From Treponema sp. UBA1233 (GTDB lineage Bacteria > Spirochaetota > Spirochaetia > Treponematales > Treponemataceae), in the NCBI GenBank assembly GCA_002309305.1, contig DBWR01000020.1:70350-134349 (forward strand): DNA of 64,000 nt. Direction: 5' to 3'. Positions within the stretch are counted from its first letter, which is position 1; each line of letters begins with the position of its first letter. Position numbers and translations under genes: made by a program. The notes beneath the pieces are model-generated. The model was not told the origin of the DNA. It saw only the letters and a program-made list of their open reading frames with translations, and ran no database searches. This document shows, one piece after another, positions 54,170 through 63,006 of the stretch.

Positions 54170-55318
54170 TCAGAATGCCTGCTTGATCAGGTCAAACAGG
54201 TCGTCACTCGTCATGCTGCGCTGAACCGTAGTAATCAGGTCTAGGTCTCCGCCGTCTTCTGCAGAAAGGGAGAGCTGTTCTATGCTTACGTTCAAATCCT
54301 TTAAGCGTGCCGGGAGATTTGCCTTTGCAATGTGCTGCCTTACGTATTCGGCAAGGGCATCCACAGCATCGTTGTCGCTGGAATCAGCAGGGGCCGCCCT
54401 TAGAATGCGTGAAATGCGTGCAAGCCTGTCGCTCCTGAATTTTGACGCATCCTCTATGATGTACGGGAACAGGATTGAAGTAACCAGTGGCTTTGTAATC
54501 TTGAACCGTGAGTTTACGCAGAGGGAAATCAGTGAACCTGCACCAATTGAGCTGGAAGCCGCAGCAAGAGAAGCCATACAACCCGCCTGGCTGTACAGAA
54601 CTTCCTGTGGGGTTGTAATCGTAAGCGTCGGGGAACCGTCAATCGCATATCCCAAAAGCTCAACTGCCTTTTCCGCAATCATGTCGCTGAAGAATGTCGC
54701 CTTTTGGCTCAGATATGCCTCGGTTGCAATGGACAGTGTTTCTATGGCCATGGCCGCCGTCTGGTTTTCCGTAAGGGTTACCGTCAGGTTGGGGTCAAAG
54801 AGTGCCAGTTTGCAGAGTCCTGGTGGGCTCTTGAGGAGTTTGATTTTAGATGAACGGGCATCTATCACCGGAGTCCTGTCCATGAACAAAAAGTGATCGC
54901 GGATTGTCGTTGGAAGGGCAATCAGAGGAATCGGGGCGGTAGAAGTCGGAGCGCCGTCGATAAAGTCATAGACCTCATGGTTTTCGTGGTAGAGGGTGGC
55001 AACCGCACGTCCCACGTTTATGGCCTTTGAACCTCCCACTGCGATTATGCCGTGGATGTGGGCCTGACGTGCCAGAGAAAGTGCATTTGTAATGACTTCT
55101 GTGTCAGCACCTTCCGGAATTTCTTCAAAAACAAAAAAATCGATGCCGCGGTCTTCCAGTGATTTAGTCACCTTTTCCGCATTGCCGACCTGCTTTAGGA
55201 TGGGGTCGACAATCACCATGAATTTGCTGCCCCAGTCCTTTACATACTGACCAAGACGACTTGTGGTGTAAGAACCCAAAACGATGTTAGGCTGAATTTT
55301 GAAAATAAAATCGGACAT
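54170..55318 (-). CDS. Iron-containing alcohol dehydrogenase-fold protein lacking metal ligands
   Basis: A 382-aa protein with the Fe-ADH fold order: IVLGSYTTSRLGQYVKDWGS, a nucleotide-binding IIAVGGSKAINVGRAVA, LIALPTT and a helical C-terminal domain. The metal site is gone. The usual DxxxHxxE helix reads IETLSIATEAY (Asp to Glu, His to Ile), the HxxxH segment reads GSLISLCVN, and the later His of TPHG reads ITKP. The PTTxGTGSE loop reads PTTIRDHFL. It is unlikely to be an ordinary iron-dependent alcohol dehydrogenase. A nucleotide-binding or other role is possible. AGGAG precedes the ATG. Confidence 0.8.
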   Translation of the reverse strand: MSDFIFKIQPNIVLGSYTTSRLGQYVKDWGSKFMVIVDPILKQVGNAEKVTKSLEDRGIDFFVFEEIPEGADTEVITNALSLARQAHIHGIIAVGGSKAINVGRAVATLYHENHEVYDFIDGAPTSTAPIPLIALPTTIRDHFLFMDRTPVIDARSSKIKLLKSPPGLCKLALFDPNLTVTLTENQTAAMAIETLSIATEAYLSQKATFFSDMIAEKAVELLGYAIDGSPTLTITTPQEVLYSQAGCMASLAAASSSIGAGSLISLCVNSRFKITKPLVTSILFPYIIEDASKFRSDRLARISRILRAAPADSSDNDAVDALAEYVRQHIAKANLPARLKDLNVSIEQLSLSAEDGGDLDLITTVQRSMTSDDLFDLIKQAF

Positions 55319-55365
55319 TGCATACTCCTATGACCATTAACGGTATTTTCGACCGACATCTTGAC

Positions 55366-55393
55366 AAAAAAAAAGACGGAACCAGGTTCCGCC
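55366..55393 (-). terminator. Rho-independent terminator of flgM
   Basis: On the minus strand GGCGGAAC and GTTCCGTC form the stem (one G-U pair), followed by nine T. It ends the rsmI-flgM unit just before the Fe-ADH-like gene. Confidence 0.75.
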
Positions 55394-55456
55394 TTTATTA
55401 GTGATGATGCAGCCATTGCTGACTGCCCGGCAAACGTTTACCCGTAAACACGGGTT

Positions 55457-55744
55457 TTACAGACCGTAAGCGCTCATTATGCGGTCGGCTGTTGCGGCAA
55501 TTGTGGCCGGACTCAAGTAATTCGGATCCTGAATCTTAAGTTTAACCTGCTCTATCAATTGTGCACGCACATCTGGCGTTTCTGCAGCAACTTGATTCAG
55601 GTAATAGCTTTCTGCAAGTTCTTTTGCCTCATCAGATACAGAGATTTCATCTGAACCTGCGCGGTATGCACCAACGGCATTTGAGCGTCTTACATTCTGC
55701 AAATTATTAAGAGGATTAACCCCAGAAACCTTGTCAATCATCAT
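55457..55744 (-). CDS. flgM: Anti-sigma-28 factor FlgM
   Basis: A 95-aa protein, MMIDKVSGVNPLNNLQNVRR onward, with DEISVSDEAKELAESYYLNQ and VRAQLIEQVKLKIQDPNYLS, the FlgM sigma-28-binding region. It holds FliA inactive until the flagellar hook is complete. ATG 55744 follows AAGGAGG; a longer frame upstream has no such site. It overlaps the end of rsmI by 11 nt. A perfect sigma-28-type promoter inside the rsmI 3' end (55765-55791) gives the expected feedback loop. Confidence 0.9.
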   Translation of the reverse strand: MMIDKVSGVNPLNNLQNVRRSNAVGAYRAGSDEISVSDEAKELAESYYLNQVAAETPDVRAQLIEQVKLKIQDPNYLSPATIAATADRIMSAYGL

Positions 55745-56468
55745 AGTAACCTTCCTCCTTAATATTATCGGAGTATTCATTTAAAAGTTTAACATTTTTA
55801 TTACTTGAAATAAAAATTGCAAACTCGCCTAAAACCTTGCTTCTTGACGAATAATCCGCAAGAATTTCACCCGCGGGACCGTCATTTATCTCTTCGTGAA
55901 CCTTGGTAAGCTCACGCCCCACCACAATGCGGCGATTTGAATCAATATCCGCAATGTCCTGCAACAATTTTACCACACGATAGGGGCTTTCGTAAAGTAC
56001 TATTGCGGCATCCTGAGTCATAAGTTCCCTGAGCCTGCTTCTGCGCCGCCCCGGCTTTGGAGACAGGAATCCCTCAAAAATCAGGGTCTTTCCCCCCGCT
56101 CCGGCCACCGAAACAAGGGCTGCAAAGGCACTCGGACCCGGTACAGGAATGACTTTATGCCCCGCCTTACGCACAAGACCGGCCAGAACAGCCCCGGGAT
56201 CGCTTATTCCCGGTTCACCGGCATCGCTTGCATAGGCCACAGTCTGCCCCTGATCCAGTATTTCAATTATTTTTTTTGCGGCAAATTCCTCGTTTTGAGC
56301 CCTGCAGCTGACCATAGGCTTACGGATTTCAAAGTGAGTCAGCAGTTCCAGAGTGTGGCGTGTATCTTCCGCTGCCACCACATCAACCGCCTTAAAAGTC
56401 TCCAGCGCCCGGAACGTAATGTCCCCAAGGTTTCCGATGGGAGTTCCGACTATGTATAATTCTGACAC
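55734..56468 (-). CDS. rsmI: 16S rRNA (cytidine-2'-O)-methyltransferase RsmI
   Basis: Methylates C1402 of 16S rRNA at the 2'-O. The start is GTG 56468, giving SELYIVGTPIGNLGDITFRA, the canonical N-terminus; the GTG at 56483 lies inside the promoter. Other motifs are AAEDTRHTLELL, YASDAGEPGISDPGAVL, VIPVPGPSAFAALVS, FEGFLSPKPGRRRSRL and LYESPYRV. It has 244 aa, slightly short at the C-terminus. TATAAT lies 6 nt before the GTG, so the mRNA may be leaderless; alternatively GAGGTG 12 nt upstream serves as the ribosome-binding site. Confidence 0.95.
   Translation of the reverse strand: MSELYIVGTPIGNLGDITFRALETFKAVDVVAAEDTRHTLELLTHFEIRKPMVSCRAQNEEFAAKKIIEILDQGQTVAYASDAGEPGISDPGAVLAGLVRKAGHKVIPVPGPSAFAALVSVAGAGGKTLIFEGFLSPKPGRRRSRLRELMTQDAAIVLYESPYRVVKLLQDIADIDSNRRIVVGRELTKVHEEINDGPAGEILADYSSRSKVLGEFAIFISSNKNVKLLNEYSDNIKEEGYYDD
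55765..55791 (-). promoter_or_regulatory. Sigma-28 promoter of flgM
   Basis: On the minus strand TAAA (55788-55791), exactly 15 nt, then TCCGATAA (55765-55772). flgM is a classical sigma-28 target, so this is the best reference for the consensus in this genome: TAAA-N15-NCCGATAA. Confidence 0.8.
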
Positions 56469-56474
56469 GAATTT

Positions 56475-56503
56475 ATTATACACCTCAAAGCCTTATAAAA
56501 CAA
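56475..56503 (-). promoter_or_regulatory. Sigma-70 promoter of rsmI
   Basis: On the minus strand TTGTTT (56498-56503), a 17-bp spacer and TATAAT (56475-56480). The start GTG lies 6 nt after the -10, the same geometry as in purD. Confidence 0.6.
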
Positions 56504-56527
56504 TACATCATTTTGCGTTATTTTTGC

Positions 56528-56555
56528 TAAAAAAGGACTTAAAAAAAGCCGATAA
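56528..56555 (+). promoter_or_regulatory. Sigma-28-like promoter ahead of ftsK
   Basis: TAAA (56528-56531), 16 nt, then a perfect GCCGATAA (56548-56555). Spacing equals that of the 2171-aa gene, one more than flgM. The spacer is A-rich, so a chance TAAA is possible. Confidence 0.4.
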
Positions 56556-56587
56556 ATAAAATAACTGGGGATAAATTGTCTTGATAT

Positions 56588-56619
56588 GGTCCGTCTCAAG
56601 AGTTCTTCTGGGACGGATC
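56588..56619 (+). promoter_or_regulatory. Hairpin in the ftsK leader
   Basis: GGTCCGTC pairs with GACGGATC (one G-U pair) around a 16-nt loop that can pair further. No T tract follows, so it is not a simple terminator. It ends 32 nt before the start codon. Confidence 0.4.
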
Positions 56620-56651
56620 TTATGTTCTAGACAAAAAACAGGGTGGGAAGA

Positions 56652-59600
56652 ATGATTAAGTTTTCAAAGACAGAAAGGATTGCATCTAAAATTTGCGGCG
56701 TCCTGCTTTTTATTCTAGCGTCTTTTTTAGTAACAGCCATAATCCTAAACATAATCGACTACAAGCCTGAAGGTTCACTTGAAACTCTGTGGACCATCGG
56801 TGAGACTCTAATCAATTCCTACGGCTTTTCATGCATCCTGATTCCAGGATTTTTGATGGTGGCAGGTGCATTCTGCTTTGACTCACAGTGGACCGTTCAG
56901 CGTGCAATGGGCCTTTTGATCAGCATAATCCCCTTCTTCACGATCGTTGGGGCCGAAAAAATCGCCAGAAAAACCGTTGCATTCGACACATACACAATCA
57001 TGCTGGTAAAGCTCATACTACTGGGTGTACTCACTACCCTGCTCGTTCTGACCGAATACCTTGTGGCAATGATAATCGCCTCCGCAATCCAAAAAAAGGC
57101 CTTTGAAAAAAAGAATCAGGCAAAGGACGGAGAAAACCTGGATCAGGATGACGAAAGCCAGACCGAACAGAGTGCAAAAAAGACCGGTTTCATTGCAGGC
57201 ATAATGCAGCATTTTTCAAAGCCGAAGAAAAGAATCGAAGTAGACGAAATCGATCTTGAGGTGTATGACAGCCTTGATTCAGATACGGACATGGACGCCA
57301 CAGCCAATTCCGAAATAGACATCCCGGAAGACGAATATCCCGAAGAAGATTTTGAAGACGAAAGTGAGCCTGAACAGCAGGAAGAGCAGGAACAGAACGG
57401 AGACCCTGATAAAACCATAGTTTCCGTACAGCAGGAGGATGAAGCTCAGGTCCCCGCCGAAGAAGCTCCCAAAGAAAAGACCCAGAAAACCCAGAGCACA
57501 AGAACCTCAGGCGATGACACCGAATTCAACGAGCCAAAGATCGCGGAAAACTTTTTTGACCCACAGCAGGAAGAGAAAACCGTGGAAGTTCCCCGCACCA
57601 CCGAAGAACTCTTGAAGGATGCGGAAGAAGAAGACGTATTTCAGGAGAATGAAAAGCATAAAGCCGGAGGAACCCTTTCCAGCCTGTGGAATTCCACAAA
57701 AAACAAATTCAGGGACCTGATGGAATTTGGCAAAAGACGTGAAGCCGAACAGGAAGAAGAAAGACAGAGGCGGAAGGAAGAAGCCAGACGAGCCAAAGAA
57801 GAAGTTGACATAGACGATTATTTTGAAGAAGCCGCTCCGGTACTTCCAAAGATAGACGAAGAAAACGAGAAAAGGGAAAATGTTTTTGTAAACGAACACC
57901 AGAAGGAAAACGGAGACTCCTTTATCCGCGAAGAAACTTTTGACATAGAAGATGAACTGGATCCAACCGACAAACCCAGTTATGAAGCCGTAGATGACGA
58001 TGAGGACGACATAATCCGCCAGTTTGAAACCGGAAACCTTAAGCTCAACGAAAACGATTTTGAACCCTCCTTTACCGACATTCAGGATGAAGAGCCGGAA
58101 GTGGAAATCGACATAAGTGCATTTGACAGGCCAAAGGCAAAAAAGGATTTTACTTCGGACGAAGACAGCATTGTTTTTGACGAAGACGCAAGCATTTACC
58201 GGGCCCCGGAACCAGAAAGAAAGCCTATCCACTATAGCGAGGAAGTAGAACGAAGGCACGCAAGGGAAGAAGCCGAAGCCATAGAAAAAAAGCGTAAGGA
58301 AATGCAGGCTCAAGTCTCAATGCAAAAAAACAGGAAAGAGAGAAACCTGGTAGACATAGAGTCTCCTCTTGAGCAGACCAGAAGGACGGCAGACGAAGAA
58401 AGCAGACCCAAGATTGATGACTTTCAATTCATGGATGACGAACAGGAAGAAATTGAAGAGCCTCCAAAAGTACAGGTGCAGAAACCAAGGGAAGGCGGAG
58501 GACTTTTACACGCGGCCCAGCATACCCTGGATGAAGGAAACGAAGAGGAAGAAGAGAGTGAATCAGAAGGAATTCAAGACATTCAGTTTCAGGATGATGA
58601 AGAATACCCGGAATATGAGGAAGACAACGGTGATGATTATCTTGATCCCCTGAACGATGATGATGAAGCCGAAGAAGAACCGGAAATCAAATTCGAGGAA
58701 AAACCAAAAAGACGAGTTCCTACAGGACCATACGAAATTCCAACATCACTTTTGACGGCATACGAAGACAATCCGTATTGGGTGATTGATGACGAAACAA
58801 AGGCGGCGGCAGTCAACCTAAAGGAAACACTGGCAGAGTTCAAGATTGAAGCGGAGATAACGGGAATTCAAAAAGGCCCGGTTGTCACCATGTTCGAAAT
58901 ACTTCCAGCCCCAGGTGTAAAGCTGAACCGAATCGTTGCACTGCAGGACAACATCGCACTACGTCTTGCAGCAAGCTCAGTCCGTATTGTGGCCCCCATT
59001 CCAGGAAAGCACGCGGTTGGAATTGAAGTTCCAAACAAGCAGAGGGCCATAATCTCAATCAGGGAATGCCTTGAGCAGAACCGCCCCGAGTGGACAAAAA
59101 TGGGAGTACCGGTTGTACTCGGAAAAGACATTCAGGGAAACACCCAGATAATCGATTTGGTAAAGACACCCCATTTGCTTATTGCAGGTGCCACAGGTGC
59201 AGGAAAATCTGTCTGCGTCAACAGCATGATCGTAAGCATTTTGTACAAGCGCAGTCCACGTGACGTAAAGATGATTCTGATTGACCCAAAGATTGTTGAG
59301 CTCAAGCTTTACAACGACATTCCTCATCTGCTCACTCCCGTCATCACTGAACCAAAACGAGCAATGCAGGCACTCCAATACTGTCTGTGTGAAATGGAAA
59401 GACGCTATGCACTTTTGGATGGAATGTCTGTCCGAGACATAACTTCATACAACAAAAAAATCGTGGAAAAGAAAATTGCCACGGAACACCTCCCCTACCT
59501 GATTGTCGTAATCGATGAGTTTGCGGACCTGATGGCGACCACAGGAAAACAGCTTGAAGGAGTTCTTGCACGACTAGCCGCAATGAGCCGCGCAGTTGGA

Positions 59601-60143
59601 ATTCACCTGGTACTCGCAACACAAAGGCCTTCTATCGATGTCATTACAGGATTGATCAAGGCAAACATTCCAAGCCGAATAGCATTCATGGTTGCAAGCA
59701 AAACCGACAGCCGCATCATTCTGGATCAAATGGGCGCAGACAAACTTTTGGGCAAGGGAGACATGCTCTACACATCCGCAACAGATCCGTTCCCAATCCG
59801 CATACAGGGTACTTTTGTAAGCGACGGTGAAGTTGAAGATGTCGTTAATGCAGTCAAGGCATGGGGTGAACCGGAATACATCGACGACGAGATTTTTGTT
59901 GATGACGAAGAAGATGGAGATGAAGACCAGCTGTCCCTGTTCAACCCAGAAAATGGTGATCCGCTTTTTGAAAAGGCTCTGGACATCGTAGTGCAGGCGG
60001 GAAAAGCATCCGCTTCTTATATTCAGCGCAGACTTAAAATCGGCTACAACCGCGCAGCCCGTCTTGTGGAAGAAATGGAAGAGAGAGGAATTGTTGGACC
60101 TGCAAACGGAAGCAAACCCCGTGAAATAATCCACATGCCATAA
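56652..60143 (+). CDS. ftsK: DNA translocase FtsK/SpoIIIE with very long acidic linker
   Basis: This pump moves chromosomes through the division septum. ATG 56652 is chosen over a GTG three codons earlier that overlaps the G-rich ribosome-binding site. Length 1163 aa. Residues about 10-155 hold four membrane segments. Residues about 155-700 are a linker extremely rich in Glu and Asp, with scattered basic clusters and no globular signature. The motor follows: Walker A GATGAGKSVCVN near residue 847, Walker B VVIDEFADLMA near 952, LATQRPSIDVITGLIKANIP and MGADKLLGKGDMLY. The last 60 residues are the gamma winged helix (ASASYIQRRLKIGYNRAARL) that reads orienting sequences. The GH18 gene follows after 26 nt, probably co-transcribed. 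Confidence 0.96.
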   Translation: MIKFSKTERIASKICGVLLFILASFLVTAIILNIIDYKPEGSLETLWTIGETLINSYGFSCILIPGFLMVAGAFCFDSQWTVQRAMGLLISIIPFFTIVGAEKIARKTVAFDTYTIMLVKLILLGVLTTLLVLTEYLVAMIIASAIQKKAFEKKNQAKDGENLDQDDESQTEQSAKKTGFIAGIMQHFSKPKKRIEVDEIDLEVYDSLDSDTDMDATANSEIDIPEDEYPEEDFEDESEPEQQEEQEQNGDPDKTIVSVQQEDEAQVPAEEAPKEKTQKTQSTRTSGDDTEFNEPKIAENFFDPQQEEKTVEVPRTTEELLKDAEEEDVFQENEKHKAGGTLSSLWNSTKNKFRDLMEFGKRREAEQEEERQRRKEEARRAKEEVDIDDYFEEAAPVLPKIDEENEKRENVFVNEHQKENGDSFIREETFDIEDELDPTDKPSYEAVDDDEDDIIRQFETGNLKLNENDFEPSFTDIQDEEPEVEIDISAFDRPKAKKDFTSDEDSIVFDEDASIYRAPEPERKPIHYSEEVERRHAREEAEAIEKKRKEMQAQVSMQKNRKERNLVDIESPLEQTRRTADEESRPKIDDFQFMDDEQEEIEEPPKVQVQKPREGGGLLHAAQHTLDEGNEEEEESESEGIQDIQFQDDEEYPEYEEDNGDDYLDPLNDDDEAEEEPEIKFEEKPKRRVPTGPYEIPTSLLTAYEDNPYWVIDDETKAAAVNLKETLAEFKIEAEITGIQKGPVVTMFEILPAPGVKLNRIVALQDNIALRLAASSVRIVAPIPGKHAVGIEVPNKQRAIISIRECLEQNRPEWTKMGVPVVLGKDIQGNTQIIDLVKTPHLLIAGATGAGKSVCVNSMIVSILYKRSPRDVKMILIDPKIVELKLYNDIPHLLTPVITEPKRAMQALQYCLCEMERRYALLDGMSVRDITSYNKKIVEKKIATEHLPYLIVVIDEFADLMATTGKQLEGVLARLAAMSRAVGIHLVLATQRPSIDVITGLIKANIPSRIAFMVASKTDSRIILDQMGADKLLGKGDMLYTSATDPFPIRIQGTFVSDGEVEDVVNAVKAWGEPEYIDDEIFVDDEEDGDEDQLSLFNPENGDPLFEKALDIVVQAGKASASYIQRRLKIGYNRAARLVEEMEERGIVGPANGSKPREIIHMP

Positions 60144-60169
60144 ACGAAACTATAGGAGAGATGAACACA

Positions 60170-61306
60170 ATGAAAAAGACAAAAAGAATCATAGCCCTGA
60201 CATGTTTGATGATGCTTGCGACACTCAGCCCAATTCTCGCAAAGGGTAAAAAAGAGGCTGCCTCCCCCGAACAAAACACAAGTTCAACTCAAGAAACCAC
60301 AGACAATGCGGGTGAAAACGGCAATAATATAGAAGAAAAGGCTGTTGAAACCCCGGAAGAAAAAATAGACTGGAGCAAATCCAGAACGGCATACATAACC
60401 CCCGTAATAAAAGATGAACCACTTGAATTCAACGAAGTATGGGGATACGTTATGACCGAACGCGAAAAGTATTTTTCCAAGGACATGCCCATCACCGACC
60501 TCTGCTATTTTAGTGCTGACGTAAACAGTTACGGCGAACTGAGCTCTATTCCAAACCCAAAGCAGTTTGCAGGATTTAAAGGCCGCCTTCATCTTGTCGT
60601 AACATGCACCGGTCGCGCCCTGACACATTTTTCAATGACCCCGGGAACAAAAGAATACAAGGGAATACTAGATGCAATCGAAAGCGCATCAAAAAAATAC
60701 GACGGCATTCAAATCGACTATGAAAACATTGGAGCCAGAGATGCAGGCAATTTCCTGACCTACCTCAAGGACATCCGCAAAAGAATCGGCCCCGATAAAA
60801 TTCTTTCTGTCGCACTCCCCGCCCGCACAAGAACAATCCGCGACGACATCTTCAATTACCAGAAGATTGAACCCCTTGTAGACCGCATTCTGATCATGGC
60901 ATACGACGAACACTGGTCTGGCAGCAAACCCGGTCCTGTAGCAAGCATGGACTGGTGCAAAAAGGTAGCCGATTATGCAAAAACTGTCATTCCCAAAAAC
61001 AAACTGATCATGGGCCTGCCCCTCTACGGACGTTCATGGGAAGACTACTGCTACAGCGACGCATGGATTTTCACAAGCATGAACCGCATCATGAAGGAAA
61101 ACGACGTCCACACCATAACAAGGGACAATGGAATTCCCCACGTTTCATTCGACGTAAAGACCCATGTTGAAGGATACTTCGACGACGCATACTCCCTATT
61201 TGAACGAAGCAAGATGTACAAAGATTCCGGAATCCAAAACATAGGTTTCTGGCGGATAGGTCAGGAAGACACCGATTTCTGGAATTACCTGAAAATAAAG
61301 AGTTAA
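60170..61306 (+). CDS. Exported glycoside hydrolase family 18-type protein
   Basis: A 378-aa protein. ATG 60170 is chosen because AGGAGAG stands 9 nt before it; ATG 60161 directly touches that site. MKKTKRIIALTCLMMLATLS then PILAKGKKE is a signal peptide without a lipobox Cys. A low-complexity E/N/T-rich stretch covers residues about 28-65. The GH18 barrel has GIQIDYENIG with the catalytic Glu near residue 182, RILIMAYDEHWSG and LPLYGRSWE. It resembles spore-germination/YaaH-type GH18 enzymes acting on peptidoglycan or chitin-like glycans. Being in one operon with ftsK suggests a role in septal wall or envelope processing (inference). Confidence 0.88.
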   Translation: MKKTKRIIALTCLMMLATLSPILAKGKKEAASPEQNTSSTQETTDNAGENGNNIEEKAVETPEEKIDWSKSRTAYITPVIKDEPLEFNEVWGYVMTEREKYFSKDMPITDLCYFSADVNSYGELSSIPNPKQFAGFKGRLHLVVTCTGRALTHFSMTPGTKEYKGILDAIESASKKYDGIQIDYENIGARDAGNFLTYLKDIRKRIGPDKILSVALPARTRTIRDDIFNYQKIEPLVDRILIMAYDEHWSGSKPGPVASMDWCKKVADYAKTVIPKNKLIMGLPLYGRSWEDYCYSDAWIFTSMNRIMKENDVHTITRDNGIPHVSFDVKTHVEGYFDDAYSLFERSKMYKDSGIQNIGFWRIGQEDTDFWNYLKIKS

Positions 61307-61361
61307 CCCCTTTTACCCGTTTTTACTATACATATCTCTAGCTTTTTCACCCAAAAAACCG

Positions 61362-62903
61362 TTGGCAGCTATGGTGGCTGCTGCAGCTATGGCCGATGAG
61401 CCAACTGCTGATGAAATGTCCATCGCAGTTAGCGGCAGCGAGGAGCTGACATGGGGTGTTGACCTTGATGAGGGTGACACAGGTTTTAAAAATAAGGCTG
61501 AAGCAAAAGTTGAAGTAACATTTGCAAAAGCTGGAACAAAATCAACAGAAGGTGACGGAATCTGGGCAGAGCTCGGCGTAAAAGTTGACGGTGACCTCAA
61601 GTATAAGAGTGAAGCAGATGCAACAGGTGCATTTGACGGTGGAAAAGTAAAGGTTGATGTAGCAAAGCTTCACATCAATGACCTCTACATCGGTCTTGCA
61701 TCAGGTGACATCACGGTAGGTGAATTCAAGCTTCCAAATGCAGTTACATCTGAAGCCAGATCATTGGCCAACGTTGGTGGAAAAGAATCTCAGGGTCTTG
61801 TAGCAGGATATGGAACAGATGACTTCGGTATCGCCGTAGACTTCCGCTCATTGCCGGATGAAACTGTAGGTCTTGCCGCGGGAACAAAGGTTTATCTTGT
61901 TACTGATGGAACTACAACTGTACAATACGAAGTTGCTGATGCTGAAGGAACTTCACTCCATGTTACAGAAGGTACTGCAAACACTGGATGGCAGATTTTG
62001 GAAACTTATGTTATTGGTGATGCAGCAGGTGCTACAGACTACTACACCAATCACTACGGTATTGCAGCAGAAGCAGAACTCAAGGAGTCTAACTCATTCG
62101 TTCCTGGTCTGTTTGCAAAGGCAGGCGTAAGCTATGCATTCGGCAGCGAACATCAGTTTACAGAAGCAAAGAATCTTGGATTCGGCGTGTCTGCTGGATA
62201 TAAGGTATCTGTAGGTGATACATTCTACCTGAAGCCAGGTGTAGCATTCACAGGCTCAAAAGAAGGCGATGGTGACATGACAACAAACCTCGGAGCAAGC
62301 GTATTGTTCGGATGGGGTGATCAGGCAGATGCAAATGCTGGAGTATACTATCTTGACAACGACGATGCAAAGAAGGTAACTCCTGGTGTTGGCGTAGCAT
62401 TCCTTATGAAGGATCTTTCAGCTGATCCAAAGACTTTTGAAATTGTTCCTTCTTTCTACTCTGGAGACATCGTACCAGGTCTTAAGGCTGCTGTAGTTGG
62501 TGACATTCTTATGTCAACTGCAGATGGTGCAGATCCAATCATTGGTGTAGCCGGTGGCGTATCTTATGAACTTGCTGTAGGCGATTCTATCAAGGTAACC
62601 CCAAAAGCTGGATTCCGCTTTGCTACAGATGATGTGTCAGGACCTCTCTCTGTAGCCGATGCTTTGCTTCCAGTAATTTCACACAAAAACGATGACAATG
62701 GTGCTAAGAATGACATCGCTCCAGCTGACAAGACAGATGATCTTGCAAACACAGGTCTTCTTAACTTCAAGGCTGGTGTTGACATCTCTGGTCTCATCGA
62801 GAACACAACATTCGGTGCCTACTATCAGTCACGCAACCTCAAGGCTCTTAAGGATAGCGGAAAGGCTGGTACATTCAACGTATTCGTAAAGGTTTCTCTG
62901 TAA
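61362..62903 (+). CDS. Major outer membrane porin-like protein, start codon missing
   Basis: Mature sequence ADEPTADEMSIAVSGSEELT and GVDLDEGDTGFKNKAEAKVE is typical of Treponema major outer-membrane barrels; strand-like Gly/aromatic repeats continue to the C-terminus, which ends FNVFVKVSL. Codon use is strongly biased, as in highly expressed genes. The 5' end is odd. The signal would read KKPLAAMVAAAAMA, preceded in frame by CCC where ATG is expected. The only in-frame candidates are TTG 61362 and ATG 61371, both without ribosome-binding sites and without the basic n-region. No promoter is seen in the 55 bp after the GH18 gene. It may be a silent cassette, a recombinant or an assembly join. 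A terminator follows. Confidence 0.75.
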   Translation: MAAMVAAAAMADEPTADEMSIAVSGSEELTWGVDLDEGDTGFKNKAEAKVEVTFAKAGTKSTEGDGIWAELGVKVDGDLKYKSEADATGAFDGGKVKVDVAKLHINDLYIGLASGDITVGEFKLPNAVTSEARSLANVGGKESQGLVAGYGTDDFGIAVDFRSLPDETVGLAAGTKVYLVTDGTTTVQYEVADAEGTSLHVTEGTANTGWQILETYVIGDAAGATDYYTNHYGIAAEAELKESNSFVPGLFAKAGVSYAFGSEHQFTEAKNLGFGVSAGYKVSVGDTFYLKPGVAFTGSKEGDGDMTTNLGASVLFGWGDQADANAGVYYLDNDDAKKVTPGVGVAFLMKDLSADPKTFEIVPSFYSGDIVPGLKAAVVGDILMSTADGADPIIGVAGGVSYELAVGDSIKVTPKAGFRFATDDVSGPLSVADALLPVISHKNDDNGAKNDIAPADKTDDLANTGLLNFKAGVDISGLIENTTFGAYYQSRNLKALKDSGKAGTFNVFVKVSL

Positions 62904-62948
62904 TCCTTCGCGAGCTTGAATACAAGCATCTAGCATGACTAGACAAGG

Positions 62949-62978
62949 GGCTGTCCGTAACAGGGCAGCCTTTTGTTT
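62949..62978 (+). terminator. Rho-independent terminator of the porin gene
   Basis: GGCTGTC pairs with GGCAGCC across a short loop, followed by TTTTGTTT. It lies 46 bp after the stop. Confidence 0.75.
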
Positions 62979-63006
62979 ATGTATATTACAACAAAGGAGT
63001 TTTAAC

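Noticed and set aside
57507..58313. 268-codon leftward frame opposite ftsK
   Set aside because: It mirrors the acidic linker (GAA/GAG read as TTC/CTC, hence Phe-rich). It has no start signals.
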